From: Pacificimonas sp963710205
Lineage (GTDB): Bacteria; Pseudomonadota; Alphaproteobacteria; Sphingomonadales; Sphingomonadaceae
Assembly: GCA_963710205.1 (NCBI GenBank)
Contig: CAVPZG010000005.1
Coordinates: forward strand, 1-64,000
Reading direction: 5' to 3'
DNA length: 64,000 bases
The position numbers and the translations under genes were made by a program. How positions within the stretch are numbered: the first letter of the stretch is position 1; the number at the start of each line of letters is the position of its first letter. Below, piece by piece: positions 44,983 through 52,908 of the stretch. The notes below the pieces were generated by a model. It searched no databases, was not told the DNA's origin, and saw nothing but the letters and a program-made list of their open reading frames with translations.

Positions 44983-45855
44983 TTAGCCGAACGTGTTGCA
45001 GCTGGCAGGATCGCCGGTCCGCATTCCACGCTCGAACCATGCCTGACGCTGCGCCGAGGTTCCATGCGTGAAGCTGTCCGGCGAGGTATAGCCCTGCGCT
45101 TCGCGCTGTAGCCGGTCGTCGCCAATCGCATTGGCGGCGGCAAGCGCCTCCTGCAGATCGCCGGGATCGAGATTCTCGCGGTTTTCATTGGCGAAGATAC
45201 CGGCATAGCAATCGGCCTGAAGTTCCATCTTCACCTGGATGGCATTTGCTTCCGTCCGTCCTGCGCGTGCCTGCATGCGCCGCACCTCGTCCGACATACC
45301 GGTGATGGTCTGGATATGGTGACCCACTTCATGCGCGACCACATAGGCGGCTGCGAAATCACCGGCCCCGCCCATCTGGGCAAGCTGATCGAAGAAGCTG
45401 GTGTCGATGTAGATCTTGCGGTCGGCGGGACAATAAAACGGACCGGTGGCGGACTGGGCGACGCCGCAGCCCGAGCTGCCGCGTCCGGCGTAGAAGACCA
45501 GTTCGGGCTCTGGATAATCCGAACCCTGCTCGGCAAATTCCGCGTTCCAGACATCTTCCGTGTCGGCGAGGACGACGCAGGTGAAGGCATGGATTTCGCT
45601 GCGGTCGCAACCCTGTCCAGCGCCGGGAACGGCAGCGGGGCTGGCCTGCTGCGCCATCGGCGCGCCGCCGCCGCCCAGAAGTTCCAGCGGATTGACGCCG
45701 AACACAAGCGCGATGATGCCGATAATGATGATGGTTCCGATGCCAAGGCCGCCTTTGCCGCCAATGGGAAGGCCGCCGCCGCCCATGCGAAAACCACCGC
45801 CGCGTCCGGTCTGGTCGCTGATATTCGTGCTTTGCCTGCGCCCGCGCCATTTCAT
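44983..45855 (-). CDS. Neutral zinc metallopeptidase, YpfJ family
   Basis: This 290-residue protein begins MKWRGRRQSTNISDQTGRGGG. A single membrane segment (about 36-53: GIGTIIIIGIIALVFGV) then anchors a large outer domain. The zinc motif AYVVAHEVGHHIQTI gives HEVGH at about 174-178, and ELQADCYAG lies downstream. Four Cys in the outer part suggest disulfides. Members are membrane-anchored peptidases of unknown substrate. ATG 45855 is chosen because GGGAG is 8 bases upstream, and a GTG at 45870 is an alternative. Confidence 0.9.
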   Translation of the reverse strand: MKWRGRRQSTNISDQTGRGGGFRMGGGGLPIGGKGGLGIGTIIIIGIIALVFGVNPLELLGGGGAPMAQQASPAAVPGAGQGCDRSEIHAFTCVVLADTEDVWNAEFAEQGSDYPEPELVFYAGRGSSGCGVAQSATGPFYCPADRKIYIDTSFFDQLAQMGGAGDFAAAYVVAHEVGHHIQTITGMSDEVRRMQARAGRTEANAIQVKMELQADCYAGIFANENRENLDPGDLQEALAAANAIGDDRLQREAQGYTSPDSFTHGTSAQRQAWFERGMRTGDPASCNTFG

Positions 45856-45981
45856 GCTGTTATCTCCCACCTTTTGTCATCGAAGCGTATTGGCCACAGT
45901 ATTGGTTCCCGTGACAAATGGATAGTTGTCATGGGCCGCACCAACGGCTGTGCAGTGTACGCAGGGAAACAGGAGACGAAT

Positions 45982-46359
45982 ATGCTGGGCTACGCGAATA
46001 TCGGAACCAATGATCTCGAAAAGGCTCTCGCCTTTTATGACAAGGTGCTTGGCGCTCTTGGCGGAAAACGCGCCTTTCCCATGCCAGAAGGGCGCGGGCA
46101 GTTCTACAAGGGCGGCGACGGTGCGATGGTCGCGGTCTGCAAACCCTATGACGGAGGCGAGGCGACGGCGGGCAATGGCACGATGTTCGCGCTCACCTGC
46201 CCGGACCGGGCGACCGTCGACAAGGTTTACAGGACAGCCATCGAAGCGGGCGCAACCTGCGAGGGTGAGCCGGGTGAACGCATGCCGGTCTTCTACGGTG
46301 CCTATTTCCGCGATCCGGACGGCAACAAATTATGCGCCTTCAAAATGGATATGGGTTGA
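45982..46359 (+). CDS. VOC (glyoxalase-fold) family protein
   Basis: This 125-residue vicinal-oxygen-chelate protein starts MLGYANIGTNDLEKALAFYDKVL, then has GQFYKGGDGAMVAVCKPYDG, ATVDKVYRTAIEAGATCEGEPG and YGAYFRDPDGNKLCAF (the usual second-half metal-Glu position is not clear here). Members include glyoxalases, dioxygenases and antibiotic-binding proteins. No activity is assigned. ATG 45982 has AGGAG 6 bases upstream. Longer in-frame openings run antisense through the peptidase gene and are not used. Confidence 0.85.
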   Translation: MLGYANIGTNDLEKALAFYDKVLGALGGKRAFPMPEGRGQFYKGGDGAMVAVCKPYDGGEATAGNGTMFALTCPDRATVDKVYRTAIEAGATCEGEPGERMPVFYGAYFRDPDGNKLCAFKMDMG

Positions 46360-46409
46360 CGCCGCATCAAAGCCGACTCATATTCACGCCCAAGTTCAAC
46401 AAAGCGAAG

Positions 46410-46478
46410 GGAGGTGATCCAATGTCTCATGGTTCAGAAAAGAGGTTGGTTCAGTCAATTCGGAGGACTGCCGCCTGA
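46410..46478 (+). CDS. 18-codon small gene with near-perfect Shine-Dalgarno sequence
   Basis: GGAGGTGATCC (46410-46420) complements the 3' end of 16S rRNA over 11 bases. ATG follows at 46422, with 7 bases from GGAGG to ATG. The frame encodes MSHGSEKRLVQSIRRTAA and stops at 46478. The peptide is basic, with no membrane segment. After the stop come about 50 structured bases with two CTTCCGG copies and then a terminator. The whole unit fits a short independent transcript of roughly 160 bases, coding or dual-function. The entry runs from the ribosome site to the stop. I know no family for it. Strength of the ribosome site plus own terminator make translation likely, but it is not proven. Confidence 0.6.
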   Translation, partial: GGDPMSHGSEKRLVQSIRRTAA

Positions 46479-46529
46479 CGCGGTAATCTGGGTCTTCCGG
46501 GTCGCACTTCCGGCCGCTGACCATGTTCG

Positions 46530-46567
46530 AAGGGTCGTTCACTCAGGTGAGCGGCCCTTCTGCTTTT
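46530..46567 (+). terminator. Rho-independent terminator of the 18-codon transcript
   Basis: AAGGGTCGTTCAC (46530-46542) pairs fully with GTGAGCGGCCCTT (46547-46559), two G-T pairs included. The loop is TCAG and CTGCTTTT follows (46560-46567). The T-run is short but the stem is long. It separates the small gene from the fasciclin lipoprotein. Confidence 0.8.
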
Positions 46568-46647
46568 CCGGTCTGAATGTCGCAGGCGGAACGATTGCGC
46601 CATGTCATGCGCTTTATTCATGAGTTTAATCACACTGGGAGAATGAT

Positions 46648-47274
46648 ATGAAGATTCAACTGATGACGATCGCCGCCGCAGGTGCCCTCGCCGTTGCAGG
46701 CTGTGCGTCAACCTCGGCCGACATGGATAGCAGCATGGACAGCAGTGCCGCGGCGTCCGACACGATGGCGGCTGCCGACAGCAAGGGCGTCATGATTGGC
46801 GGGGCCGCGATGCTGCCGACGAACACCATTGTTGAGAATGCGATGCTTTCCAACAATCACAAGACGCTCGTGTCAGCCGTGAAGGCGGCTGGCCTCGTGG
46901 AAACACTTTCCGGCCCCGGCCCGTTCACGGTCTTTGCGCCGACGGATGCGGCCTTTGCCCGCATTCCCGCAGCCACGCTGACATCGCTGATGCAGCCTGA
47001 AATGAAGGCGCAGCTGTCAGGTATTCTGACGTACCATGTGGTTTCGGGTAATGTCAGCGCTGCGCAGCTGATCGAGATGATCAACTCGGGCGGCGGGTCC
47101 GCGACGCTGACCACCGTCAATGGCGGCACGCTGACAGCCACACTCGAAGGCGAGGCCGTCAAGCTGACCGACGCCCGCGGCGGCGCGGCCTATGTAACGG
47201 TCGCCGATGCCGTTGCCAGCAATGGCGTCGTGCATGAGGTGAACGGCGTGCTGCTGCCCGCACCGCCAGCATAA
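46648..47274 (+). CDS. Fasciclin (FAS1) domain lipoprotein, first copy
   Basis: This 208-residue protein has the lipoprotein signal MTIAAAGALAVAGCAS (Cys19 or so) and a Ser/Asp/Met-rich linker (about 22-50). One FAS1 domain follows: NTIVENAMLSNNHKTLVSAVKAAGLVETLSGPGPFTVFAPTDAAFARIP, then GILTYHVVSGNVSAAQLI and ADAVASNGVVHEVNGVLLP. FAS1 proteins are cell-surface adhesion or matrix proteins. ATG 46648 has GGGAG 6 bases upstream. It is followed by a strong terminator. Confidence 0.92.
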   Translation: MKIQLMTIAAAGALAVAGCASTSADMDSSMDSSAAASDTMAAADSKGVMIGGAAMLPTNTIVENAMLSNNHKTLVSAVKAAGLVETLSGPGPFTVFAPTDAAFARIPAATLTSLMQPEMKAQLSGILTYHVVSGNVSAAQLIEMINSGGGSATLTTVNGGTLTATLEGEAVKLTDARGGAAYVTVADAVASNGVVHEVNGVLLPAPPA

Positions 47275-47292
47275 GCCTGACATGATTTGCAG

Positions 47293-47330
47293 AAGCGGGT
47301 CGTCTTGACAGACGGCCCGCTTTTCTTTTG
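47293..47330 (+). terminator. Rho-independent terminator after the first FAS1 gene
   Basis: AGCGGGTCGTCT (47294-47305), loop TGAC, AGACGGCCCGCT (47310-47321) form a 12-bp stem with one G-T pair. TTTTCTTTTG follows. It ends 11 bases before the next gene's start. Confidence 0.92.
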
Positions 47331-47340
47331 CGGGGTGGTC

Positions 47341-47892
47341 ATGACCATACGCGTTGTTGTTCTTTCCGGCCTTGCGATCGCAATGGGGTTTTTGACCACA
47401 TCCTGCGATGAGGGTTTGCCGAACGAGGCGCAGCGGGCTGCCGCGCGCCAGGCGCTGCCGGACCTGCTGACCGGGGTTTCCCGCTCCCGCCGGTCTGAGG
47501 ACAGCGTCGTCGCCATGCGCTGGGACATCGACAACATCGTCATTGAAGAGGACGAATGGTCGTGGGAAGAAGTGCAGGTCATTGCCGAAAATGGCGCGGA
47601 CGGGGCGGGGGCGGAGACGCTGCGCTATCGCCTGTCGCTCGATCCGGAGGCGCTCGGCCCGGACGTGCCTGCAACGCTGACAATGCAAAGCTGGGGATTG
47701 CAGCTGCAATGCGCCGAGGTCGCCTGCATCACGCGCGAGGGCGTTCGTATCAATGTCAGGGACGGCGAGCGCAGCGAGGAGGCCATTCCCGCGCGTACCA
47801 TCGCCCGCACCGAATGGCTGTTCGATAAATATGAGGATCGGGACCAGGCGGTCGATCTGGCAAAAACCGCGCTTGGCTACCGCGTCCGCTGA
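47341..47892 (+). CDS. Putative lipoprotein of unknown function
   Basis: This 183-residue protein starts MTIRVVVLSGLAIAMGFLTTSCDEG, where LTTSC is an acceptable lipobox. The mature part is acidic, has two further Cys (QCAEVACITREG, likely a disulfide) and shows no domain I recognise. GGGG lies 4-7 bases before ATG 47341, and a strong terminator just upstream separates it from the FAS1 gene. It lies between two FAS1 lipoprotein genes on the same strand, so an envelope role is likely, but no function is claimed. Confidence 0.7.
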   Translation: MTIRVVVLSGLAIAMGFLTTSCDEGLPNEAQRAAARQALPDLLTGVSRSRRSEDSVVAMRWDIDNIVIEEDEWSWEEVQVIAENGADGAGAETLRYRLSLDPEALGPDVPATLTMQSWGLQLQCAEVACITREGVRINVRDGERSEEAIPARTIARTEWLFDKYEDRDQAVDLAKTALGYRVR

Positions 47893-47955
47893 TCCTTTGC
47901 GTCAGCCGCACTGCTGCTTTAGAACATGGACATCAAAACCTCTGGGGAGAGAATG

Positions 47956-48534
47956 ATGTCCAACATGAAATTGCTTCTTGCCATTCCGGCGGCCAGCCTG
48001 CTGGCCCTTGCCGCCTGCGACAGCGCGACGCCACCACCCGCCGCGCCCGTGGAGGACGTCATCGAGGAGCCTGCGGGGCCGACGGCGATGGAAACCCTGG
48101 CGGGGAATGCCGATCTTTCGACGCTGGTCGATTTGATCAACCAGGCCGATATGGGACCGTTCGTGGACGGGGCGGAAAGCTACACGCTGTTCGCACCAAA
48201 TAATGCCGCCTTCGAAAAACTGGATGCAAGCACGGTGGCTTTTCTGACCGCGCCCGAGAACGCGTCCTCACTGAAGCAGGTTCTGGGATATCATCTGCTT
48301 CGCAACGCCATGCCCGCCGGTGACCTTGTCGCCGCCATTGAGGGCGGCGCTTCTGGCGAGTCCGTGATGACCAGCTCGAACAGCCTGAAGCTGACCGGGA
48401 AACTGAATGAGGACGGCGCGCCGGTCATCGTCGATGCAAATGGCGGTGAGGCGGGTGTGGTCACTGCGGATATCATGACCGACAACGGCGTGGTCCACGT
48501 CATCGATACGGTGCTGATGCCGCCGTCGTCCTGA
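47956..48534 (+). CDS. Fasciclin (FAS1) domain lipoprotein, second copy
   Basis: This 192-residue protein has the signal MKLLLAIPAASLLALAACDS with lipobox LAAC, a Pro/Ala linker, then one FAS1 domain: DLSTLVDLINQADMGPFVDGAESYTLFAPNNAAFEKL, GYHLLRNAMPAGDLV, and ADIMTDNGVVHVIDTVLMP. It is clearly related to the FAS1 protein 700 bases upstream but diverged, so this is an old duplication rather than a recent one. ATG 47956 has GGAG 6 bases upstream. ATG 47953 is equally possible. A stem without a T-run follows. Confidence 0.9.
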   Translation: MSNMKLLLAIPAASLLALAACDSATPPPAAPVEDVIEEPAGPTAMETLAGNADLSTLVDLINQADMGPFVDGAESYTLFAPNNAAFEKLDASTVAFLTAPENASSLKQVLGYHLLRNAMPAGDLVAAIEGGASGESVMTSSNSLKLTGKLNEDGAPVIVDANGGEAGVVTADIMTDNGVVHVIDTVLMPPSS

Positions 48535-48550
48535 TCGGGCTGAATTCGGG

Positions 48551-48588
48551 AAGGGGCCGCGTTCGCAGCGAAGTCGGGCGCGCCCCTT
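48551..48588. terminator. Stem between the second FAS1 gene and prs
   Basis: AAGGGGCCGCG (48551-48561) pairs with CGCGCCCCTT (48579-48588) with one bulged C and a 17-base loop. It lies between convergent genes and could stop transcription from both sides, but neither side has a clear T-run. Confidence 0.45.
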
Positions 48589-48594
48589 GCCGTC

Positions 48595-49527
48595 CTAGTC
48601 GAACAGGCTGGACACCGATGTTTCTTCGGCGATACGGCGCATCGCTTCGCCCAGAAGCGGCGCAATGGTCAGCTTGCGAACGCCCATGCTTTCCGCCTGA
48701 TCGGGAAGCGGGATGGAGTCGGTGACGACCAGTTCCTTCATGACGGATTTCTGGACGCGCGCGACCGCGCCGCCCGACAGCACGCCGTGGGTACAATAGG
48801 CGACGACATCGGTTGCACCCGCTTCCTTCAAAGCGGCCGCGGCGTTGCAGAGCGTTCCCGCGGAATCGACGATATCGTCGATGATGATGCAGAAACGGTC
48901 TTCGACCTCACCGATGATGTTCATGACTTCGCTCTCCCCGGCGCGTTCGCGGCGCTTGTCAACGATGGCGAGCGGGGCGTTGTCCAAACGCTTGGCGAGC
49001 GCGCGGGCGCGAACGACGCCGCCGACGTCAGGGGAAACGATGGTCAGTCTGGAAATGTCGAAACGCGCGCGGATATCCTCCGCCATGACCGGGGCACCAT
49101 AGAGGTTGTCGGTCGGGATATCGAAAAATCCCTGAATCTGCCCCGCATGCAGATCCACGGAGAGAACCCGGTCGGCGCCCGCAGTGGTGATCAGATTGGC
49201 CACCAGCTTGGCGGAAATCGGCGTGCGCGGTCCGGGCTTCCGGTCCTGCCGGGCATAGCCATAATAGGGGACAACAGCGGTGATGCGCTTGGCCGAGGCG
49301 CGCTTCAGCGCATCGATCATGATGAGGAGTTCCATCAGATTGTCATTTGCCGGCGCCGGCGTCGACTGAACGACGAACAGGTCTTCGCCCCGCACATTCT
49401 CATGTATTTCAACGAAGATTTCCTCATCGGCGAACCGGCGCACGCTGCAATCCGTGAGCGGCATTTCCAGATAGGCGGCGACATCGCGCGCAAGGCCGGG
49501 ATTGGCATTGCCGGTCATGATCTTCAT
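48595..49527 (-). CDS. prs: Ribose-phosphate pyrophosphokinase
   Basis: PRPP synthase makes PRPP from ribose 5-phosphate and ATP for nucleotide, histidine and tryptophan synthesis. This 310-residue protein shows ADEEIFVEIHENVRGEDLFVVQST, VVPYYGYARQDRK (ATP loop), SVDLHAGQIQGFFDIPTDNL, and the PRPP-binding IIIDDIVDSAGTLCNAA. The length is normal. ATG 49527 starts MKIMTGNANPGLARDVA. It stands alone and is convergent with the FAS1 gene. Confidence 0.97.
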   Translation of the reverse strand: MKIMTGNANPGLARDVAAYLEMPLTDCSVRRFADEEIFVEIHENVRGEDLFVVQSTPAPANDNLMELLIMIDALKRASAKRITAVVPYYGYARQDRKPGPRTPISAKLVANLITTAGADRVLSVDLHAGQIQGFFDIPTDNLYGAPVMAEDIRARFDISRLTIVSPDVGGVVRARALAKRLDNAPLAIVDKRRERAGESEVMNIIGEVEDRFCIIIDDIVDSAGTLCNAAAALKEAGATDVVAYCTHGVLSGGAVARVQKSVMKELVVTDSIPLPDQAESMGVRKLTIAPLLGEAMRRIAEETSVSSLFD

Positions 49528-49638
49528 GGGCGGATATTCCCCTGTCCGTTGGGCGGCGAAACGTCTCTCCGCTCCTGAATGCTGTTGCGCCTAACCAGCC
49601 AGCGGATTCGCGGCAACGCGAAAGGTGACAGTTTCAAG

Positions 49639-50400
49639 TCAGGCATCGAGGCCGATCAACGCAATCTGGCGGCCATAGTCGGGTTCGCCGCGATGGGTGG
49701 CCCGGCGATAGCTGTAATAGCGGTCCGGCTGCGCGTAAGTGTCTTCCCCCAGCAGCTCGACATGCCGAATGCCTGCCTCCGCCAGTTGCGCGCCGACAAA
49801 GGCTTCCAGGTCGAACTGGTGATGGCCGGGTGCGCCAGCACTGAAAAAGCGTTCGTGTGCGGCATCCTGATCGGTGAAGCGCGCGAAAAAACGCTCGTCG
49901 ACTTCATAACTCGCGCGGGCGATGCAGGGACCGACGGCGGCGGCGATGTTGTCCCTGTCCGCGCCCAGCCGCACCATCGCCGTCACAACCGAAGCGCAGA
50001 CACCGCCCAGCGCGCCCTTCCACCCGGCATGTGCCGCACCGACCACGCCTGCTGCGCGGTCGGCAAGCAGGACCGGCGCGCAGTCCGCAGTCAGGATGCC
50101 AAGAAGGATGCCGGGACGGTCCGTGACCAGCGCATCTGCCGCTTCGCGCGCATCGTCTGCGATGGGGCCGGTCACGGTCACCGTGTGGATGCCATGCACC
50201 TGCCTGACCGATGCCAGAGCGGCGCCGGGCAGAACGGCATGCGCGGCGCGGGCGCGGTTTTCCCGGATCGCCGCGCTATCGTCATCCGCGCCCAGGCCGC
50301 ATTGCAGCGAAGCCATCGCGCCCGTCGAGACACCGCCTTCGCGTCCCAGGAAACCATGCGGGACGTCAAGGGCCGCGCTAGTGACGAAGGGCACGCTCAT
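49639..50400 (-). CDS. pgeF: PgeF/YfiH-type peptidoglycan editing / purine nucleoside phosphorylase-like protein
   Basis: This 253-residue protein of the YfiH (laccase domain) family has GFLGREGGVSTGAMASLQCG, RQVHGIHTV, LTADCAPVLLADRAAGVVGAAHAGWKG with the zinc His/Cys set, and AVGPCIARASYEVDE. Members have been shown to act on purine nucleosides, and the E. coli protein is linked to peptidoglycan editing. They are not true laccases. ATG 50400 overlaps the GNAT stop by 4 bases (ATGA). It is the last gene of the lgt operon. Confidence 0.9.
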   Translation of the reverse strand: MSVPFVTSAALDVPHGFLGREGGVSTGAMASLQCGLGADDDSAAIRENRARAAHAVLPGAALASVRQVHGIHTVTVTGPIADDAREAADALVTDRPGILLGILTADCAPVLLADRAAGVVGAAHAGWKGALGGVCASVVTAMVRLGADRDNIAAAVGPCIARASYEVDERFFARFTDQDAAHERFFSAGAPGHHQFDLEAFVGAQLAEAGIRHVELLGEDTYAQPDRYYSYRRATHRGEPDYGRQIALIGLDA

Positions 50401-50918
50401 CTTAGCTTCAGCCGCCATAGGCGCTCGTCATCCTCATGTGTGCCGACCATGAAAATCATCTTGCCGACCTCCTCGAAACCATAGCGCGCATAGAATTTCT
50501 GGGCGCGGTGATTATCGGAATAGACGCTCAGATACATGTCATCATAATCGCCCGTGCGCGCGAGCCCCAGCGCCCAGTCCATCAGCGCCGCCGCGATGCC
50601 GCTGCCCTGCCACGGCGCAAGGACATAGAGCTGGCGAAGTTCGATTTTCGTGCGCCCGTCGTCGGGGGACGGCAGATAGGGCGGGCCGACCTTGCAATAG
50701 GCGACCAGTTTGCCATCCGTTTCCGCCACCCGGAAATGATAGGCGGGATCGGCGAATTCGGCGGGCATTCCGGTTGGGCCGAAGGTGTCGTCAAGAAAGC
50801 TGTTCAGATCGGTTTCGGAATAGAGATCGCCGAATGTCTCGACGAATGTCCGGCGGGCAAGGTCGCACAATTCTTCGAGATCAGCGGCTTCGGGTTTGCG
50901 ATAAACGATGTCGGTCAT
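50397..50918 (-). CDS. GNAT family N-acetyltransferase
   Basis: This 173-residue GCN5-related acetyltransferase has ELRQLYVLAPWQGSGIAAALM, the acetyl-CoA pyrophosphate loop (consensus RxxGxG/A, here WQGSGIA). MYLSVYSDNHRAQKFYARYGFEEVG is the typical C-terminal motif B. The acetyl acceptor is unknown. ATG 50918 overlaps the midA stop by 4 bases and its own stop overlaps pgeF by 4, so it is an integral part of the lgt-midA-GNAT-pgeF operon. Confidence 0.88.
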   Translation of the reverse strand: MTDIVYRKPEAADLEELCDLARRTFVETFGDLYSETDLNSFLDDTFGPTGMPAEFADPAYHFRVAETDGKLVAYCKVGPPYLPSPDDGRTKIELRQLYVLAPWQGSGIAAALMDWALGLARTGDYDDMYLSVYSDNHRAQKFYARYGFEEVGKMIFMVGTHEDDERLWRLKLR

Positions 50919-51895
50919 GCCGGGAATCCTGCGGGTATCGGCCAGTCCTTACCTGTCACTGCCATAACCTTGAAGAGCGCGCCCATTTCCGTTGGCGCGG
51001 TCAGGCGGTGGACGGCTCGCGCGATGTCTTCCCGTGCCGCAGCGGATGCGCGCTGCATCAGCGTTTCCGCGCGAAGCCCGATACCGAGCGCGGAAAGGAA
51101 TGCCGCCTGCGTGACAGGGCCGTGGGGTTTCGCCTTCGCCATGGCCTTGGCGAGGGCCTGAAAATCCACATGCGCCGTCAGGTCGGTATCGCCCGGTTCC
51201 GACAATGGGCTTACGGTTTCGTGTCGTCTTACAGCCTGCAATGTCTCTCCCTCCTCGCCGCCCGCATAACCATAGTCCACGATCAGCGCTGCGCCCCCTG
51301 TTTCCGCAAGACGCTTCGCAACTGCGGCCGCGATGTTCTCGGCAATCGGGGAAGACTCACTGGTGACATCGCCTGGCGGAACAAAGGCAAGGTGCGGGTC
51401 CGCAGTGACGATGCGTTCGGCGTCGCCAACCATTTGGCGAACGGGCAGGGCATCGAAAAATTCGTTGGCGATCAGGATGACGGGATGGTGCGCCGGCACG
51501 GCGTCCAGACTGTCATACCATGTCGCCTGCGGCACGTTTCGCGCCTGCGCGCTGCGCAGCGCCGGGCTGGTCTCGACGAAATGCACGGACGCCGCCTCCT
51601 TCAGGGCCGGTGCGGCGCGCAGCAGATCGGCCATCAGGGTTCCGCGTCCCGGTCCCAGCTCAATGAGCGCGATGTCATCGGGCGCGCCCGCGCGGCGCCA
51701 CAGGTCCGTGCACCATGCCCCGATCAGCTCGCCAAATATCTGACTGATTTCGGGGGCCGTGGTGAAGTCGCCGCCAGCGCCAAGGGGATCGCGCGTGGCG
51801 TAATAATGCGCGTTGCAGCGCGCCATGTAGTCATGGACCGTGATGCCGCCCCTCGTCCTGATATCGGCGATCAGATCGTCAGCGAATGGCGTCAC
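50915..51895 (-). CDS. MidA/NDUFAF7-type SAM-dependent methyltransferase (DUF185)
   Basis: This 326-residue protein has VHDYMARCNAHYYATRDPLGAGGDFTTAPEISQIFGELIG, the start signature of the family. ELGPGRGTLMADLL (SAM-binding) follows, then PVILIANEFFDALPVRQ and ALIVDYGYAG. The mitochondrial relative NDUFAF7 methylates an arginine of complex I subunit NDUFS2. The bacterial target is not established. The start is GTG 51895, overlapping the lgt stop by 4 bases (GTGA). The longer in-frame opening upstream is antisense or out of frame with lgt and is not used. Confidence 0.9.
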   Translation of the reverse strand: MTPFADDLIADIRTRGGITVHDYMARCNAHYYATRDPLGAGGDFTTAPEISQIFGELIGAWCTDLWRRAGAPDDIALIELGPGRGTLMADLLRAAPALKEAASVHFVETSPALRSAQARNVPQATWYDSLDAVPAHHPVILIANEFFDALPVRQMVGDAERIVTADPHLAFVPPGDVTSESSPIAENIAAAVAKRLAETGGAALIVDYGYAGGEEGETLQAVRRHETVSPLSEPGDTDLTAHVDFQALAKAMAKAKPHGPVTQAAFLSALGIGLRAETLMQRASAAAREDIARAVHRLTAPTEMGALFKVMAVTGKDWPIPAGFPA

Positions 51896-52758
51896 TGCTG
51901 GGCTGCGGCTCCGGCGATCGGCTCGATGCGCTGGCGGCGGCCACCTGACGTGGCGATCAGCCAGGCACCCAGCAGGATCATCGGAATGCAGAGCCACTGG
52001 CCCATGGACATGCCAAGCGAGAGCAGGCCCAGATTTTCGTCCGGCATGCGGAAAAATTCGATGATGAAGCGAAAGATGCCATAGCCCGCCAGAAACGCTC
52101 CGGCGAGGCGACCGGGATAATAGCGCGCGTCCGTCTTCCAGAACAGCAGCCATAGGACGGCGAACAGGACGATGCCTTCCAGACCGGCTTCGTAGAGCTG
52201 GCTGGGATGGCGGGGAAGCTGGGTGGGGTCGGCGGGGAAGATCATTGCCCAGGGCACGTCGGTGGGACGGCCCCAGAGCTCGCCGTTGACGAAATTCGCC
52301 AACCTGCCGAAGAACAGGCCGAAGGGGACACCGCAGGCGACATAATCCCAGATGCGCAGCCAGGGCAGTTTGTGCTTCATGGCGTACAGCGTCATGGCGA
52401 GGCCGACGCCGAGCACACCGCCGTGGAAGGACATGCCGCCTTCCCACAGTTTCAGGATATTCAGGATGCTGCCGTCGGGGCCGAAATAGCGTTCCGGCGT
52501 GTAAAACAGAACCGATCCGACCCGCCCGCCCAGGATGACACCAAGTGTCGCCCAGGTCACCAGATCGTCGGCATGACGCTTCGCCATCGGCGCGCCGGGG
52601 CGCTGGATCAGCTTCGTCACATACCACCAGGCCAGAAGAATGCCGACGATATAGCTGAGGCTGTACCACCGGATCGGCAGGCCGTTGTCCAGAAACGGCA
52701 CGGGAATGGTGAACCAGATCGCGCCGATATCGGGATAGTCGATCAGTGCCTGATACAT
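51892..52758 (-). CDS. lgt: Lgt, prolipoprotein diacylglyceryl transferase
   Basis: Lgt attaches diacylglycerol from phosphatidylglycerol to the lipobox Cys, the first step of lipoprotein maturation. This 288-residue membrane protein has seven or so segments and the Lgt signature GRLANFVNGELWGRP. It also has GGMSFHGGVLGV and RIWDYVACGVPFGLFFGR. It would serve the several lipoproteins in this window (EipA, the FAS1 proteins). It is the first gene of the operon lgt-midA-GNAT-pgeF. ATG 52758 starts MYQALIDYPDIGAIWF. Confidence 0.96.
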   Translation of the reverse strand: MYQALIDYPDIGAIWFTIPVPFLDNGLPIRWYSLSYIVGILLAWWYVTKLIQRPGAPMAKRHADDLVTWATLGVILGGRVGSVLFYTPERYFGPDGSILNILKLWEGGMSFHGGVLGVGLAMTLYAMKHKLPWLRIWDYVACGVPFGLFFGRLANFVNGELWGRPTDVPWAMIFPADPTQLPRHPSQLYEAGLEGIVLFAVLWLLFWKTDARYYPGRLAGAFLAGYGIFRFIIEFFRMPDENLGLLSLGMSMGQWLCIPMILLGAWLIATSGGRRQRIEPIAGAAAQQ

Positions 52759-52908
52759 GCGTCTGCGCCCCGGTATTTCATGATGCCGCCCCTCTGCCAG
52801 CCGCGCCCGGTGATGCCAAGCCTCTGCAACCTCTCACATACGCGATTGCCCGGGCGCTCCGGGCCCCGCATAAGAAGGAAAAACAGATCTGGATCCTCGG
52901 GAGGGACG

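Noticed and set aside
46414..46623. A 69-codon frame overlapping the 18-codon gene
   Set aside because: It starts inside the Shine-Dalgarno region, runs through the terminator hairpin and encodes no recognisable protein. The 18-codon frame has the correct spacing to the ribosome site.
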